From the NCBI RefSeq assembly GCF_026914185.1, contig NC_070560.1, positions 8,609,501 to 8,673,500 of the forward strand: a DNA stretch of 64,000 nt, written 5' to 3'. Under the pieces are notes generated by a model that saw nothing but the letters and a program-made list of their open reading frames with translations, made no database searches and had not been told where the DNA came from. Numbering within the stretch: the first letter of the stretch is position 1; each line of letters begins with the position of its first letter. The position numbers were made by a program, and so were the translations under genes. Origin of the DNA: Puccinia triticina. Taxonomy: Eukaryota; Basidiomycota; Pucciniomycetes; Pucciniales; Pucciniaceae. Below, in pieces: positions 1 through 10,666 of the stretch.

Positions 1-1
1 C

Positions 2-2556
2 AACGCTTTGCGCCTTGTCCGATATCTTGGGGGCCGTCCCCCCCCTCTTCCATCCAATCCATATACCTTTACAATTCCCGGACACAGTCTCAAACATGCC
101 CAAGACTTTGCCCATGCCATGGAAGGAACCGTGCGTTGGACAACTCAAAAGCAAAAACCCGACAAAGAGTCAGCCCAGTCAACTTCATCCGTCAAGGCAG
201 GTCCAGGAAGACCTCCCATGAGCACGTTCAAACTCGAGTTCAAATGCCCCCGGGCTGGCCTCCCTCTGCGGCGTATCAACTCTCGAAAGACTCACGAATC
301 TCAAAAGATTGGTTGCACTGCTTGCTATACCATATCTCATCACATTGCAACTAACACGCTCCGGGTCTTTTGGCTGTGGGAGCACAACCATGACCCTTTC
401 TCCAAAGAAGAAATGTTCATATGCCGTGCTCCCAAAGCCGTTGAGAAGTGGCTCAACGACCGGGTGGTTGAAGGTTTAGGGTGGGATTCAATTGAACGTC
501 TTCTACGCTCGCCCGACTTGTTTGACAGTGTGGGTTTTCTTTGGCTTTACTTATATTTTATTATGATGTTGGGTATACGTTGACATTATTGTATTTACAA
601 AAATTTAGGAAGACTCGTCTGTCTACATAGCTGAAGCCGCTCGAGACATGTACGACAAAGTGAGGAACTTGATTCGCAAACGAATCAATGTGCTGTCGAA
701 GCGGGACCCAGATGTTTTTAAATCCATATCTATGTGGAATGTTGCACTCGTGAAGCTTGGTTGGCACACCTACCTCCCTTCACCCGACGACCCTTCCTCC
801 CCAAACTATCTCTTTGCTTTCCAATCGCCATGGCAGAGAAAGATGCTTCTCAGCCACGGCCAGAGTATGCTGATGCTCGACAGTACCCACAATGCCGTCA
901 GCAACTATGGCTTTCACGATGCTTGCAAGGTCAGCCTGTATACGCTTGTCATTCGTGACCCTGTCACCGGTAAGGGACTGCCGGTTTGCTGGGCCTTTAC
1001 TGCATGGCAGCCACGTAAGTCTGCCATTCAAATGATTACAACATCAAATCACACTCATGCTGACATACGGGGTGTGCTTCTCATTAGTGAGCCAATCGAG
1101 TTGATCCTTCGATGGTTGCGACTCACCTCCGGGCTCGTTCCTCAAGCAATCATGAGTGATTGCGCATTGGCAATATTGAACGCTGTTGCTCACGTGTATT
1201 GGGACCTTGGTCCCGCAGGCCCCAAGCACTATTGGTGCATCTTTCACGTAATCAAGGCCTTCAAAGGTGTCGCTGGCCGGTATCTGCAAGAGCGCGCTGA
1301 CGAGGCAGTCAAGGAGTTCCGGAATCTGCTATATTCTTGCTTGCCACATCCCAAAACCCGCTGGAGATTCTTCTACGATAAGTGGAAGGCTGTGAATGTT
1401 GCCTTTGCAAAGTATTTGGAGGACCAGTGGCATGCCCACTATGAAAATTGGGCCATGTTTTATTGCACAGTGAGTCAACATGCTGGTACTCTACATACAT
1501 AACACTCTGGTAGCATTGCTAATGCAAACATCCTCGATCTACTGTCTACAAACAATAATGACAGACTTCGTACCAAGGAGTGCACACCAATAATTATGTA
1601 GAAAGCTGGCATAACATCTTGAAATCAAAGTTCATACCGGGCCCCGAACGCCGGCGCATTGATGTTGTCATCCAAATTTTTAAGAGCGAGGTGCTGCCGA
1701 GGTATCAAAAGGATAACTACTGTGTAGAAATGGGATTCCGCAAACAGCGGACAAACAAATTCCAGCTGCATGCAAAGGCATTGGGGGAGAGCTACACACG
1801 GTTGTTCTTGGCCAAAATTGGAGTCAACATTGCTGAGCACCCTACTTATGTAAGCTATCGCATTTCCACCTCAGTATTCAGTACAATCCTAACGCGCTGA
1901 GCACCTCTTGAAACTCATTATCACAGTTCCAAATAGGTTCCTTCACCAGACCCAACAGTCAGTCGTACATAGTCGCTTATGACCAATCAGGGCTAGCGGC
2001 GAAAAAAGGCCGACTTACCAGCTGCACCTGCCCACACTTTGCGCGGTATGGAAGTGCATGCAAGCACATGTACTTCCTTGCAAAAGACCAAAGCATATTA
2101 GTTGTTGAACGTGTGGTTGCACTGGTCCAAGAGGAGTACCCACGTGACCAGCTTGGCGTGGAAATTAGACCTGTGCTTCCGATCCTAATTGATTCGGACA
2201 TTGAGGCGCCACACAATGATTCAGATGTTGAAGTGTTGAATCCCATGACATCTTTACAAACTTGCTACCAACCTGATAACTCGTACACAATGGCACCTCA
2301 TTCTAACATTTGGGTTCCTGTTGTTTTCCCATTGGTCTTGCTGGGTACTCACAACAGCACGATGCCCGCTCATGAGGTTGAACAAATAGTAAGACTTGAC
2401 AATTACTCAGCAACTTCAGCACTAGAACACGCCGACCAAATAATGACAACAAAGAAGAACCGTTGCACTATGCTAGACAACGCATCTATCAAGGAAATCA
2501 GCGTGTTCAGAGTTACCTGCGAGGAGGTACTCAACATGGTTGAGTCGAGATGTTGA
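2..2556 (+). CDS. Mutator-like element (MULE) transposase with SWIM zinc finger; 5' end off window, early stop
   Basis: A cut-and-paste DNA transposase. The frame is open from the window edge. Exons read 2-529, 609-1469, 1565-1849 and 1927-2556, all introns phase 0, giving about 767 aa. The N-terminal part has a Cys/His pattern (IGCTACYT, then WEHNHDP) like the WRKY/FLYWCH-type DNA-binding module of MULEs. The MULE core follows: first Asp in LMLDSTH, second in IMSDCALA, CxxxH in WCIFHVIKAF, and the likely catalytic Glu in NNYVESWHNILK. A SWIM finger (CTCPHFARYGSACKH) is encoded around 2023-2068. A possible intron at 1015-1087 has good splice sites but would shift the frame by one, so it was left unspliced. 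The stop at 2554-2556 is TGA; the same frame continues open to 2835 with protein-like sequence, so this copy is probably disabled. The terminal inverted repeats were not located. Confidence 0.85.
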
Positions 2557-2835
2557 GGAATCCGCCACAGTAACTTTCCACCGGCACTGCCAGTCACAGA
2601 TGTGGCTGCATTGGGGCGTGTAGAGATGGATAACCTACTGGCGAACTGGCAAGATACTGCAGTGAAGCACTTGAAGAGGACAACAACGCTCTTAAGCGAT
2701 GTCCGGCACAAGAAAGAATTTGTTGAGGTTTCGTCTGTGGAGTCAATTGAGGTGTTTAGAAGGAAGTCATTCGAGATACTTGGAATAGTGGAGGGCACTT
2801 GTGTTGGAGCAAAGAAAAGGGCACAGATACAATGA
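2557..2835 (+). pseudogene. In-frame continuation of the MULE transposase beyond a premature TGA
   Basis: The reading frame of the last MULE exon continues without another stop to 2835 and encodes a charged, helix-like C-terminal extension (for example MDNLLANWQDTAVKHLKR). Only the TGA at 2554-2556 separates it from the transposase. A CGA-to-TGA transition would explain it, but that is inference. Confidence 0.5.
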
Positions 2836-3396
2836 AGAGCTGGGCTGAAATGAATCTATACACGGCCGTATCGTGAGCAAGGCAAGAATGGATGTTGGGA
2901 TAGAAGTCGGGAGGTACCAAAACACAGCTTGCTTATATTGTAAACGTGCTCATCACGGTGGACCTCAACTTTGTATTTTTCCCATCTTCATCCCGCGACT
3001 GCTGGCCTTGTGTTTTTGTGGGCAGGGCTCATCATATTACATATTTTACATGCGTTTCTGTTGTTCATCTTGACTGTGGTTGTCTTTGCAACTATCTTTA
3101 TTGCAAATCTTTGGTTGCGAAGCCACTTTTTTTCTCTTAATTTGCGTTGCAACTTTTGAAATGAATTCATTACATTAAAGAAGTTTTATTCGGGGGTGCC
3201 AGGAGGAGTTTAGTCCAATTAAATTGGACCGTATGTGGTTGCCAAGGGGGATTAGTTATGCTAATCCATTCTTAATCCGTGACCGATGCGGATGCTCTTA
3301 TAGAAAAACCAAGTTCATGTGTATTCAGAACCGGGGCACCTGGCGGAAGTCACTTTCAAGGTTCTGAAATTGTGATTTCTACAGTTTTGTGTGAAG
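2836..3396. other. Non-coding tail downstream of the MULE
   Basis: No gene is supported here. The short open frames at 2873-3170 are mutually overlapping and resemble nothing recognised. The MULE terminal inverted repeat might lie in this stretch but its partner would be outside the window. Confidence 0.4.
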
Positions 3397-3671
3397 TGGA
3401 GGACTTCCTGTCACTTTTGATCAGATCTGGATTTTGCAGGGAAATCTGAAATCTGGAACTCTGGATCACTTTGGGGATCTTTGGGACCTAGATTTCCCTG
3501 CAAAATTTGAAATCTGGCCGGTCAGATCTGACTTTCCAGATTGGAGGACTTCCCCTCAATCTGAGAACCCCTTCCAGACCCAGATCTGAGCCAAATTTTG
3601 CAGGGAAATTTAGGCTTTGAGACTCTGGGAGGCTCTCAGATTGCTCCCAGATTGCGACGGGAAGTCCTCCA
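3397..3671. mobile_element. 275-bp MITE-like element with TGGAGGACTTCC termini
   Basis: The left end reads TGGAGGACTTCCTGTC and the right end is its inverted match (GACGGGAAGTCCTCCA). The interior repeats AGATCTG and TTTCCCTGCAAAATTT motifs in both orientations and has no coding capacity. The same terminal or internal motif recurs at about 20100-20150, 45770 and 47294, so it is a dispersed family. No clear target-site duplication was found. Confidence 0.6.
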
Positions 3672-3877
3672 GTTTATAATAGAGTTCAGTAAATGACAAA
3701 CCCAGAATAGTTGAGAAAAATCAAATCATTATTCAAAACACTATAATCAACAAACAACTTGTTCAAGACTTGGCCATACGCAAGCTTAAACAGCTTTTCT
3801 GGAGGAGAGCCCTGCAGGGTCTCTGTCTCACAGAGAGGCTTGCCCCAAGCCGCTGATTCTGGTGTGAGAGCTGACGG

Positions 3878-4805
3878 TGTGGTAGATGGAAAAGTGAAAA
3901 ATCAAAAGTTTTTTTCTCATATACATATTTACTCACAATACGCCTTGAGATACCATCAAATGGACCCCAGAAATGGATTCTCTGGCCAATTTTCCCCCTA
4001 TTCACCACTGGAAATGTCACTGGAGCCCCTCTGGATTGGAACCTACACTTCTTTGGACACTGGACACCCATCACACGTTCAACATACCAAATCATCAACC
4101 TGTCACAAGCCTCAAGTCAAGGATCACAGCATTATGCTTGTACGCATCACAGGATACAAACATACATCTGCCCATCAGACTACAGTCATTACATATTATC
4201 AAGTACTCTTCTATGTCCATATTATGATGTCATCACACACTGACTCTGCAGCCTCAGACTTTGTTTATGCACCCCCTGCATCCACCTGTCAAATCATGCA
4301 GTCTACTACGCAGCCTTCATGCGGCCCTACTGCATTCTTCTGACATTGCTTATGTACCCTTGACATATTATGACATCATTTGTATCTACTCCCACCAGCT
4401 AAAATCCCTCACACTGTTGTCTAGATTAGTTGAAACCCTAACCCACAAGCCCTCTGGGGCTCCACTTTTGTCTATATAAGGAGCTCTCTCCTCCCCAGTC
4501 GTCAGCTCCTCAGCTCAGTACTCACCAGTTATTTACATACCACCCTTCACACTTACCATCACCACCACACATCACTACAACCCTTATATTTGCAAATAAC
4601 CACTGAACTCACTCTCAAATCTCACATACCTGTCATCAAACAACTTCATCTGGAACTAGACCAGACCTATCATTTGATTAAAACTTGCCAAGCATAGCTT
4701 GGTGGGTCTTGTTTACTGATAGTATATAGAAGGGCAGAGTTTGCACCTCCATCATCCCCTTCTCCATTCAGCAAAAGGGTTTCACAACTGCTTTTGAGTC
4801 CTACA
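3878..4805 (+). mobile_element. Solo LTR of a Ty3/gypsy-like family (928 bp)
   Basis: It begins TGTGG and ends CTACA, flanked on both sides by ACGG (3874-3877 and 4806-4809), consistent with a 4-bp target duplication. It shares ordered blocks with the LTRs at 59623-60522 and 61542-62663: a TATATAAGGAG promoter-like block near 4475, a CCAAGC-ATA-GCTTGG hairpin at 4688-4702, and a CATTCAGCAAAAGG block near the 3' end. No internal retrotransposon region follows, so it is a solo LTR. Confidence 0.75.
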
Positions 4806-4823
4806 ACGGGCCTTGGGCCTGAC

Positions 4824-5632
4824 TAGGGCTGGACCCCGGGTGATACCCAAGAGCCTCCAGCCCTGCCGTGGTAATACCCGTTGGGAATACCCGAGGAGTA
4901 AAACCAGAGGTTTTGCTCCCGTGGAAATACCCGCGGTTACCGGTTCGGGTACACGGGTATGCGCGGGTATTTTACCCGGAGGGTACCCGCAGATATTTCC
5001 GGCGGATACAGGGTATATCCGCAGGTACCTGGTCTCTCCAGCCCATTTCTGGACAGACAGCGAACGGCCTCAAAGCAGAAATCAGTCAATACCTCAAAGA
5101 GATAGCCAAACCAAGCAAGACCGAGGTACTAGAATACTGGAAGCGCAAGAAATCAACCTACCCTTCGCTCTCAGGAATTGTGAAGTGCTTCCTAGCCATT
5201 CCTGCCACCAGCGCATTGTCGGAGCAAGTATTTTCAAAATCAAAAAGCATCATCGGTCCCCAGCGCTCAAGTCTCAACCCAGAATCAGTCGAGCACCTCC
5301 TTTGCCTTAAGGAGTGGTATCAAAGAATTGGAAACTTAGATCCATTACCTTAAAACGAAGACCAGATCACTGAGACCACCCAATAGCTCTTTTTCTACTT
5401 GATCTCTATTGAAATTTAGAAATGAAAAAAAAAAATCCACAAAGCCCTGACTCCTGAGGCAGTTGTCTTAGCCCAAATACCCGTTGGTCCCCGTGAGATC
5501 GGCGGAGTGCCCTGACTTTTATACCCGAGAATTCCTGGCGGGTATTTTTAGAAAAAAAACCTGCCGGCCCCCGACCTGTCGGGTCGGATAGCCGGGTATA
5601 CCCGTCAACCCCGTCCCCGGGGTCCAGCCCTA
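4824..5632 (+). mobile_element. Small hAT element with 8-bp target duplication
   Basis: The termini are inverted: TAGGGCTGGACCCCGGG at the left and its complement at the right. Both sides carry a perfect 8-bp duplication GGCCTGAC (4816-4823 and 5633-5640), the size expected for hAT transposons. Subterminal regions are dense in TACCCG/CGGGTA repeats, typical of hAT transposase binding sites. The 809-bp element retains only the 3' end of a transposase gene, so it is non-autonomous. It inserted 10 bp beyond the end of the solo LTR. Confidence 0.85.
5033..5353 (+). pseudogene. hAT transposase fragment: C-terminal dimerisation domain
   Basis: The reading frame encodes a recognisable hAT C-terminal dimerisation region (PF05699 type): an EYWKRKKSTYPSLSG block, then FLAIPATSALSEQVFS, and a C-terminal SLNPESVEHLLCLKEW. 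The order and spacing match the end of hAT transposases. The catalytic RNase-H-like domain and the BED finger are absent, so this is a deletion derivative inside the 809-bp hAT element. The upstream part of the frame consists of translated TACCCG repeats and is not real protein. Confidence 0.8.
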
Positions 5633-5899
5633 GGCCTGACTAACCCACATTTTTCCTTTGATCCACTATCTCACATCCATTTTTTGCCCAAAAGGGACAT
5701 GAGTGGTGTGGCCTTATAGGCTAAACCACAGTCCATCTCAACATCCTGAGAATGGGGGGGTGGGACTGTTTGGTGGATGATTTGCTCCTGCCCAGCAAGC
5801 AATGTTCTTGTGCAGTTGAGACAATCAATACACCAATTGGTTTCTGAGGTTAGGGTTCTACTAAGGTTTTGGGAACACTCCCATGAGAGGGTTGAGGAA

Positions 5900-6100
5900 C
5901 GTTCCCCAACCAGCCACTTGCATGTTGGCCAGTGGAAGGATGTCAGCTGACTGCTCTTGGAACATTGAGAGCTTCAGCCAGCACCAACACCCAATGCTCC
6001 AAAAAGGACAGGCCCACCATTGGTCTTGAACCACAGGCCTGTTGCTTCAGCTGCCTTGTGCGAGACAACAAGAGGAATTATCCACCACTGTGCCACAATG
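5900..6100 (-). repeat. Possible tRNA-derived SINE head
   Basis: On the minus strand, a pol III A-box-like TGGCACAGTGG (about 6085-6095) is followed some 50 nt later by a perfect B-box GGTTCAAGACC (6022-6032). The intervening sequence does not fold into a proper tRNA that I can see, which fits a SINE head rather than a tRNA gene. The 3' tail and target duplication were not found. Confidence 0.35.
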
Positions 6101-7196
6101 TGTTGTCATCAGGCCTTGACACATGTTTATATATCTCACTGATCTACATCAAGTCACTCCAAAGGGTGCATCTGTTTTTTTTGCAAAGCCATTTTTTTGA
6201 AGAAAAAAAAACTTCATCCCAACTTTGCTCTGAGGCATTGGAGGCTTGCAATTCACATCCCAAACATTTTTGGATGTGTGTAAATTTATCCACTGGGAAT
6301 GTTGGCATGACATTACTGCCAACGTTCCCCTGACAATCTTTTTAAATGTTCTCCGGACGGTTTTGTAAATTGTCCAGAGGACACTGACCATCTGGCGCGT
6401 CATCGGGCAAACAGACATCATGAGGCCCAACCTTTCCTCAATGATTCCAGTTGAACATTCTGTGAACGATTTGAAACCCATTCATAGAATTTTTGTGGAA
6501 CACTTGTCCTATTTGCCATTGTTCAAGGAACCTTGGGCAAGGGTATGTCCTTGGAACGTTTGGCCCAGATGTTGCAAGAAATTGTGCGTTGATAGGGGGC
6601 CTCAAATTTCCCGCTAGTTCTGGGAGCAACGAACTTGAGCTGTCATTCTCAGAACAGTCAGATTTCTCCCAATTTCTCCTGTGGCCTAGCTTCTTGCGCA
6701 GGCAGCCATCCAATAATCAGTTTTTTATCCCCCCAGATGGCTGCCGGACATCCTTGCAAAATCCCTGCTGAGTCTGCTCCAATAAATGGAGGTTTTTTTC
6801 CAACTCCTGTACATCAAGCATAACAATATAAATATTATGCATCCATTGTGAATTCAGAATTGAGTGTGTTCAAAAACATGCCTTTTCATTTAATCACAAG
6901 CAGAAAATACTGTTTCCATGCACTTGCTATAGATGTAGAAGTGTATAATCAATCCCAGAATCTTGGAAGCATGATGTTACAAGCTTTGTAACCTCAAGAC
7001 CATTCAAGTTAAAAGTATGTGGCCTATGTAAGATTGAAGGCCAGATTCAGGGCTTCAATTTGGCACCTGGGCGGCCCATTTGTGTCACAGGATGCTATGG
7101 TGGTGTGGTGTCAAAGTTTGACACCAGCCAAATGGGTTGAGGCACTCCTCAGTGCTCACACCAAATTTCCCCGCTTACTCCCAAGTACCATTACAA
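6101..7196. other. Repeat-like intergenic sequence, no gene recognised
   Basis: Short open frames here overlap on both strands with no recognisable product. GGAACGTTCC-type short palindromes recur around 5880-6570. Nothing else is supported. Confidence 0.4.
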
Positions 7197-7355
7197 TACA
7201 TTGAGCATATTGGGTAAAAAAATTTCATTGAAGATGCATACCTACATGTCCAATTTCTTTTTGGCCATTATCTATATAATAAGAGCTAAAAACAAAAAAT
7301 TGGACTTGTAGGTATGCATCTTCAATGAAAAATGTTTACCCAATATTCTCAATGT
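7197..7355. mobile_element. Near-perfect hairpin (foldback MITE), about 159 bp
   Basis: Two arms of about 58 nt are inverted copies: ACATTGAGCATATTGGG on the left pairs with CCCAATATTCTCAATGT on the right, and GATGCATACCTACA pairs with TGTAGGTATGCATC. The loop is about 45 nt of AT-rich sequence. There is no coding capacity. Confidence 0.6.
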
Positions 7356-7371
7356 ACTGTGATGGTTGCAC

Positions 7372-7825
7372 TGTTACTACGTGTAGCAAAGCACTTTTTT
7401 TGATTTGCTTATACAGCATAGTGCAGCAGAAAAATTGGTGCTTTTTGGCGCCAAAAGCGGAGCAAATGGGGCTGCTTTTGGCACAAAAGCGTAGCGGGCA
7501 TGTCTACCTTTCACTGGAAAATGCCAGAAATGATACTCAAACCTCAATTCTCTGTCATTTTATGATGTGCAGTATTGATGTTTGAATGGGGCTACGGTAG
7601 CGCAGCAAAATCACTACTAAAGTAGTGTTTTTTCCGCTAAGAGCAACAAGCATAGCAAATTGCCGCTAATCTCCACTAAAAAGCCACACTAATTTCTTTC
7701 TTTTTTCCCCTTCAAAAATGTAGCAAAGAGCAAAGCACCCAGCCTGCTACTAAAAGGTTAGCAAAGCGGGGCCAAAAACAGCTACACTTTTGCTACGCTT
7801 GAGTCGTGTAGCTCTTTCACTGTTG
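7372..7825 (-). mobile_element. Decayed copy of the GTAGCG palindromic MITE
   Basis: The stretch is the inverted, diverged counterpart of the element at 22944-23531. The shared non-palindromic core (CATAAAATGA, TGCACATC, GGCATTTTCC and GGCAGACATGCCC-like blocks) appears in reverse complement at about 7487-7610. The right end reads AGCTCTTTCACTGTTG, the inverse of that element's CAACAGTG terminus. Many GTAGCG units have decayed and the left terminus is not clear. Confidence 0.6.
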
Positions 7826-9696
7826 ATTGGAGGACTTGCCAAATTCCCTTTGGTTTCAAATACCATCTAAATGCTATTTTCTATTTTCAAAGGGGAATAA
7901 AAGTGGTTTCTATGCTAAGAAATAGAACTATAAAATGGCCTGCTTTCTAAATTGGTGGTGTGGTTATTTATATTGACAAGCATGGTAGAATGTCCACTTG
8001 TTGATGGCGCAGGCGGCTGAGCTTAGAGTGCATTGGGTGACATAACCACTGAGGATGATGTCAGAAAATCACAACAAGAAAAGCTTCCGGAAATCACGGA
8101 GTGGAGGATATGCTGATTGTGGACCGCGGAGTTTGGATTGGGTGGGGGACCAGAGCGGAAGGCAAGAGCTGGACTGCGGGGACTGGTAGCAGGTGAGCTG
8201 GGGCAGAGGCGCGGGTGAGAGACTGACTGATGGGGGCTAGACAGAGGATTTGGGAGGAGGTCAAGTGTTGGAGAGGGGCTGGGAAAGTGACGCGTGGAAG
8301 TTGGGATGGGATGGCGGACTAGTGAGGGAAAGCGTCAAATTGCGGAATCAGGTGGGAACAGAGATGGACATGCATGGAGGGCTTGCCGTTTCTCTTCTCT
8401 TTTTCCTTTTTGTCATCTTACTTACTACTCATTACTGTACTTACACTTACGGACATACTAGATTATTAGAAGAGTTTTACGTTGTGGTGCTCCATCCCAA
8501 GCCACAAGTAATATTTTAGTATCTTCTTTTACATATCTTCATCATTACACTGCCTATTACCCCATAAAACTTCACAAATGCTTCATTATCATTGAATATT
8601 CCGATTCTACGCCTCATTTCACCTATAGTCACTCACACATAGTACCCCTTTATCTTCGATGGTTTAATAGTTATAAACTATATAAGATTTACAGAAAACC
8701 TACAGTCTTCATTAGTTACAACACTCATTTCATTAGTAACTTACTTAAATCATTATAGTACATTTCTTTTACAGATATCTTCTCACATATTAAACCCTTT
8801 ACATACATTGCTCATCATGTACTATGCCTATTGTATACATTCCATCATTGAATCTGTGCTTACCTCTTTCAGTAGTGCTCATCATTACAATTTGTTACTA
8901 TATTCACATCATCTTCCCCATTGGGACAATCTTTCTTCCCATAGGCAGAATTCCTCTTGATTGCTCATCCTTCAGCTGAACATAAGACGGACTGTTTCCC
9001 CTTCACTTGTAGATGGTATGCAGAAATTATAGTAGAAATTCTTCATCACCCATTTGCTTATTGAAATCATTGCTATTGCCCCTCAACCCATTGCTATTGA
9101 ACATTGCCCATTGCACCTCTGAACTCACCATTGCTATTGAACCATTGCCATTGCTTTCCCCTCATCAATCATTACCTCAACCCTCTCATCCTCAGAAGTC
9201 AAACAGTAGTTAAGCTCATAGTACTAGCCCCTAAGATCTAGTAGAAATCAGCCACACCTTTCTTCTTTTTCTTAGTGTTACTCTCATCCCCTCAGCATTA
9301 GTCAGGAAGGCAGCCTCACCAGCATCCTTGCATAGCTTACATCAGTACTGGTGTTGCTATCCATCTCCCTTCCAAGCTCTATTCCCCCATTTGAGTAGTT
9401 CCACCACGTGACCCTTATTTTACTACTGCACACTTGTGCTTGCAGAGTGCAGAGCTTCATCACTTGCGGATTATTATGCCATAGATCAGTCTCATTGTGG
9501 AGCGCTGAAGGCTAGCAGAACATACTTGTAGGAGTGGGGAGCCAAGACATTGATAATCACTCAAGCCCGGATAAACATTCTTGAAGAAGGCGGAAGTGGT
9601 CATTTCTACAACCTACCCAACCTTTATTTCTGCAGCGGGAAGCTATTCTTGATTTTTTTAGGACTCTTTTTTACTGCAAATTTTTGATTGTTCAGC
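7826..9696. other. CT-rich non-coding region, possible LTR remnant
   Basis: No gene is supported. 8390-9650 is pyrimidine-rich with imperfect repeats of CATTGCTATTG around 9060-9170. A TGGTGCCCGTTGTG block at 9697-9710 resembles a retroelement primer-binding site, so this stretch could be a degenerate LTR, but no matching second LTR is visible. Confidence 0.25.
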
Positions 9697-9710
9697 TGGT
9701 GCCCGTTGTG

Positions 9711-10666
9711 AAAAGGACCAAGGATGCTCGCACCACTTCTTGTGATCATGGTTCAAAAATGGAGGAGTGAGGATCCAAGAAAAGATGCTGAAAAAGCATG
9801 AGGATGGTATCAGTAAACAGGCCGAGAAACAAGACAACAAACAATTGCGATGAGTGGCAATAGCCTTCTTTGCAGGGACTGTCAAACTTATCCCTTCAAA
9901 AAAGGTGTTTATGGCAGTATGTTGCAAATATGACATGTTTTTATGTTTTGAACTTCGAGAGCCCTGATTGGTGTGCTTGTGCATAAGGCTCTCTGGGTGA
10001 GACCCCCGCTCACCACGAGTGGGCTTAGTCACGCTGGCGGCTTCGGCGCAACCCGGGGGGACTTGTGTGTTAGGGTTGACCATGGTGCAATAGCCCGGCC
10101 GTCAATGCGACTGCGAGATGGGGCCATCCTGACAGACGGCAGGGCGAGGCGCAAAGCCCACGCCGATGCTCGAGGCGGCGGCAGAGCCAGCGAGTCGGCC
10201 CCGAGGCTTCCCGTCTCCCGTCCACTCGCCTGCATGCGTCACTACAACGCAGCCGGACTGGGCGTGCGAAAGAAACGCCGGAGACACGTGTGGGCTACGA
10301 AAACTATGCTATGTATTGGGGTATGCATGTGAGTATGATGTGATGGGTGGGTGGCATAACTAAGGATATATATAATCTATTAAACAAACTACTACTACTG
10401 CTACTTTTGCTGCAAAAGAAGAAGACAAGACTGGTGCCAGACAAGAGAGAGAAGAAGAAAAAGAAGAAGAAGGGGGATGTCAGGAGGAGTGGAGATACAG
10501 ACAACGGGTGTGCGTTCTTGGGGACGGAAGGGATATGGGTGCACCGAGACTGGAAACGCGCGCCACGGGCAACGATAGAAAAAGAAAGGACCATGAGGTC
10601 TGCAGAGGGTGTGTACCAAGAGACGGGTGGGAAGATCAAGATAAAGCGGTGAGGGGAGTAGGTCGG
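9711..10666. other. Intergenic region downstream of the palI-like gene
   Basis: No gene is recognised. An AGAAGAAGAAAAAGAAGAAGAAG purine tract lies near 10450-10475 and may belong to the 3' untranslated region of the minus-strand gene ending at 10667. Confidence 0.35.

Noticed and set aside
4434..4446. CCCTAACCC-like telomeric motif
   Set aside because: Single occurrence inside a solo LTR; no tandem array.
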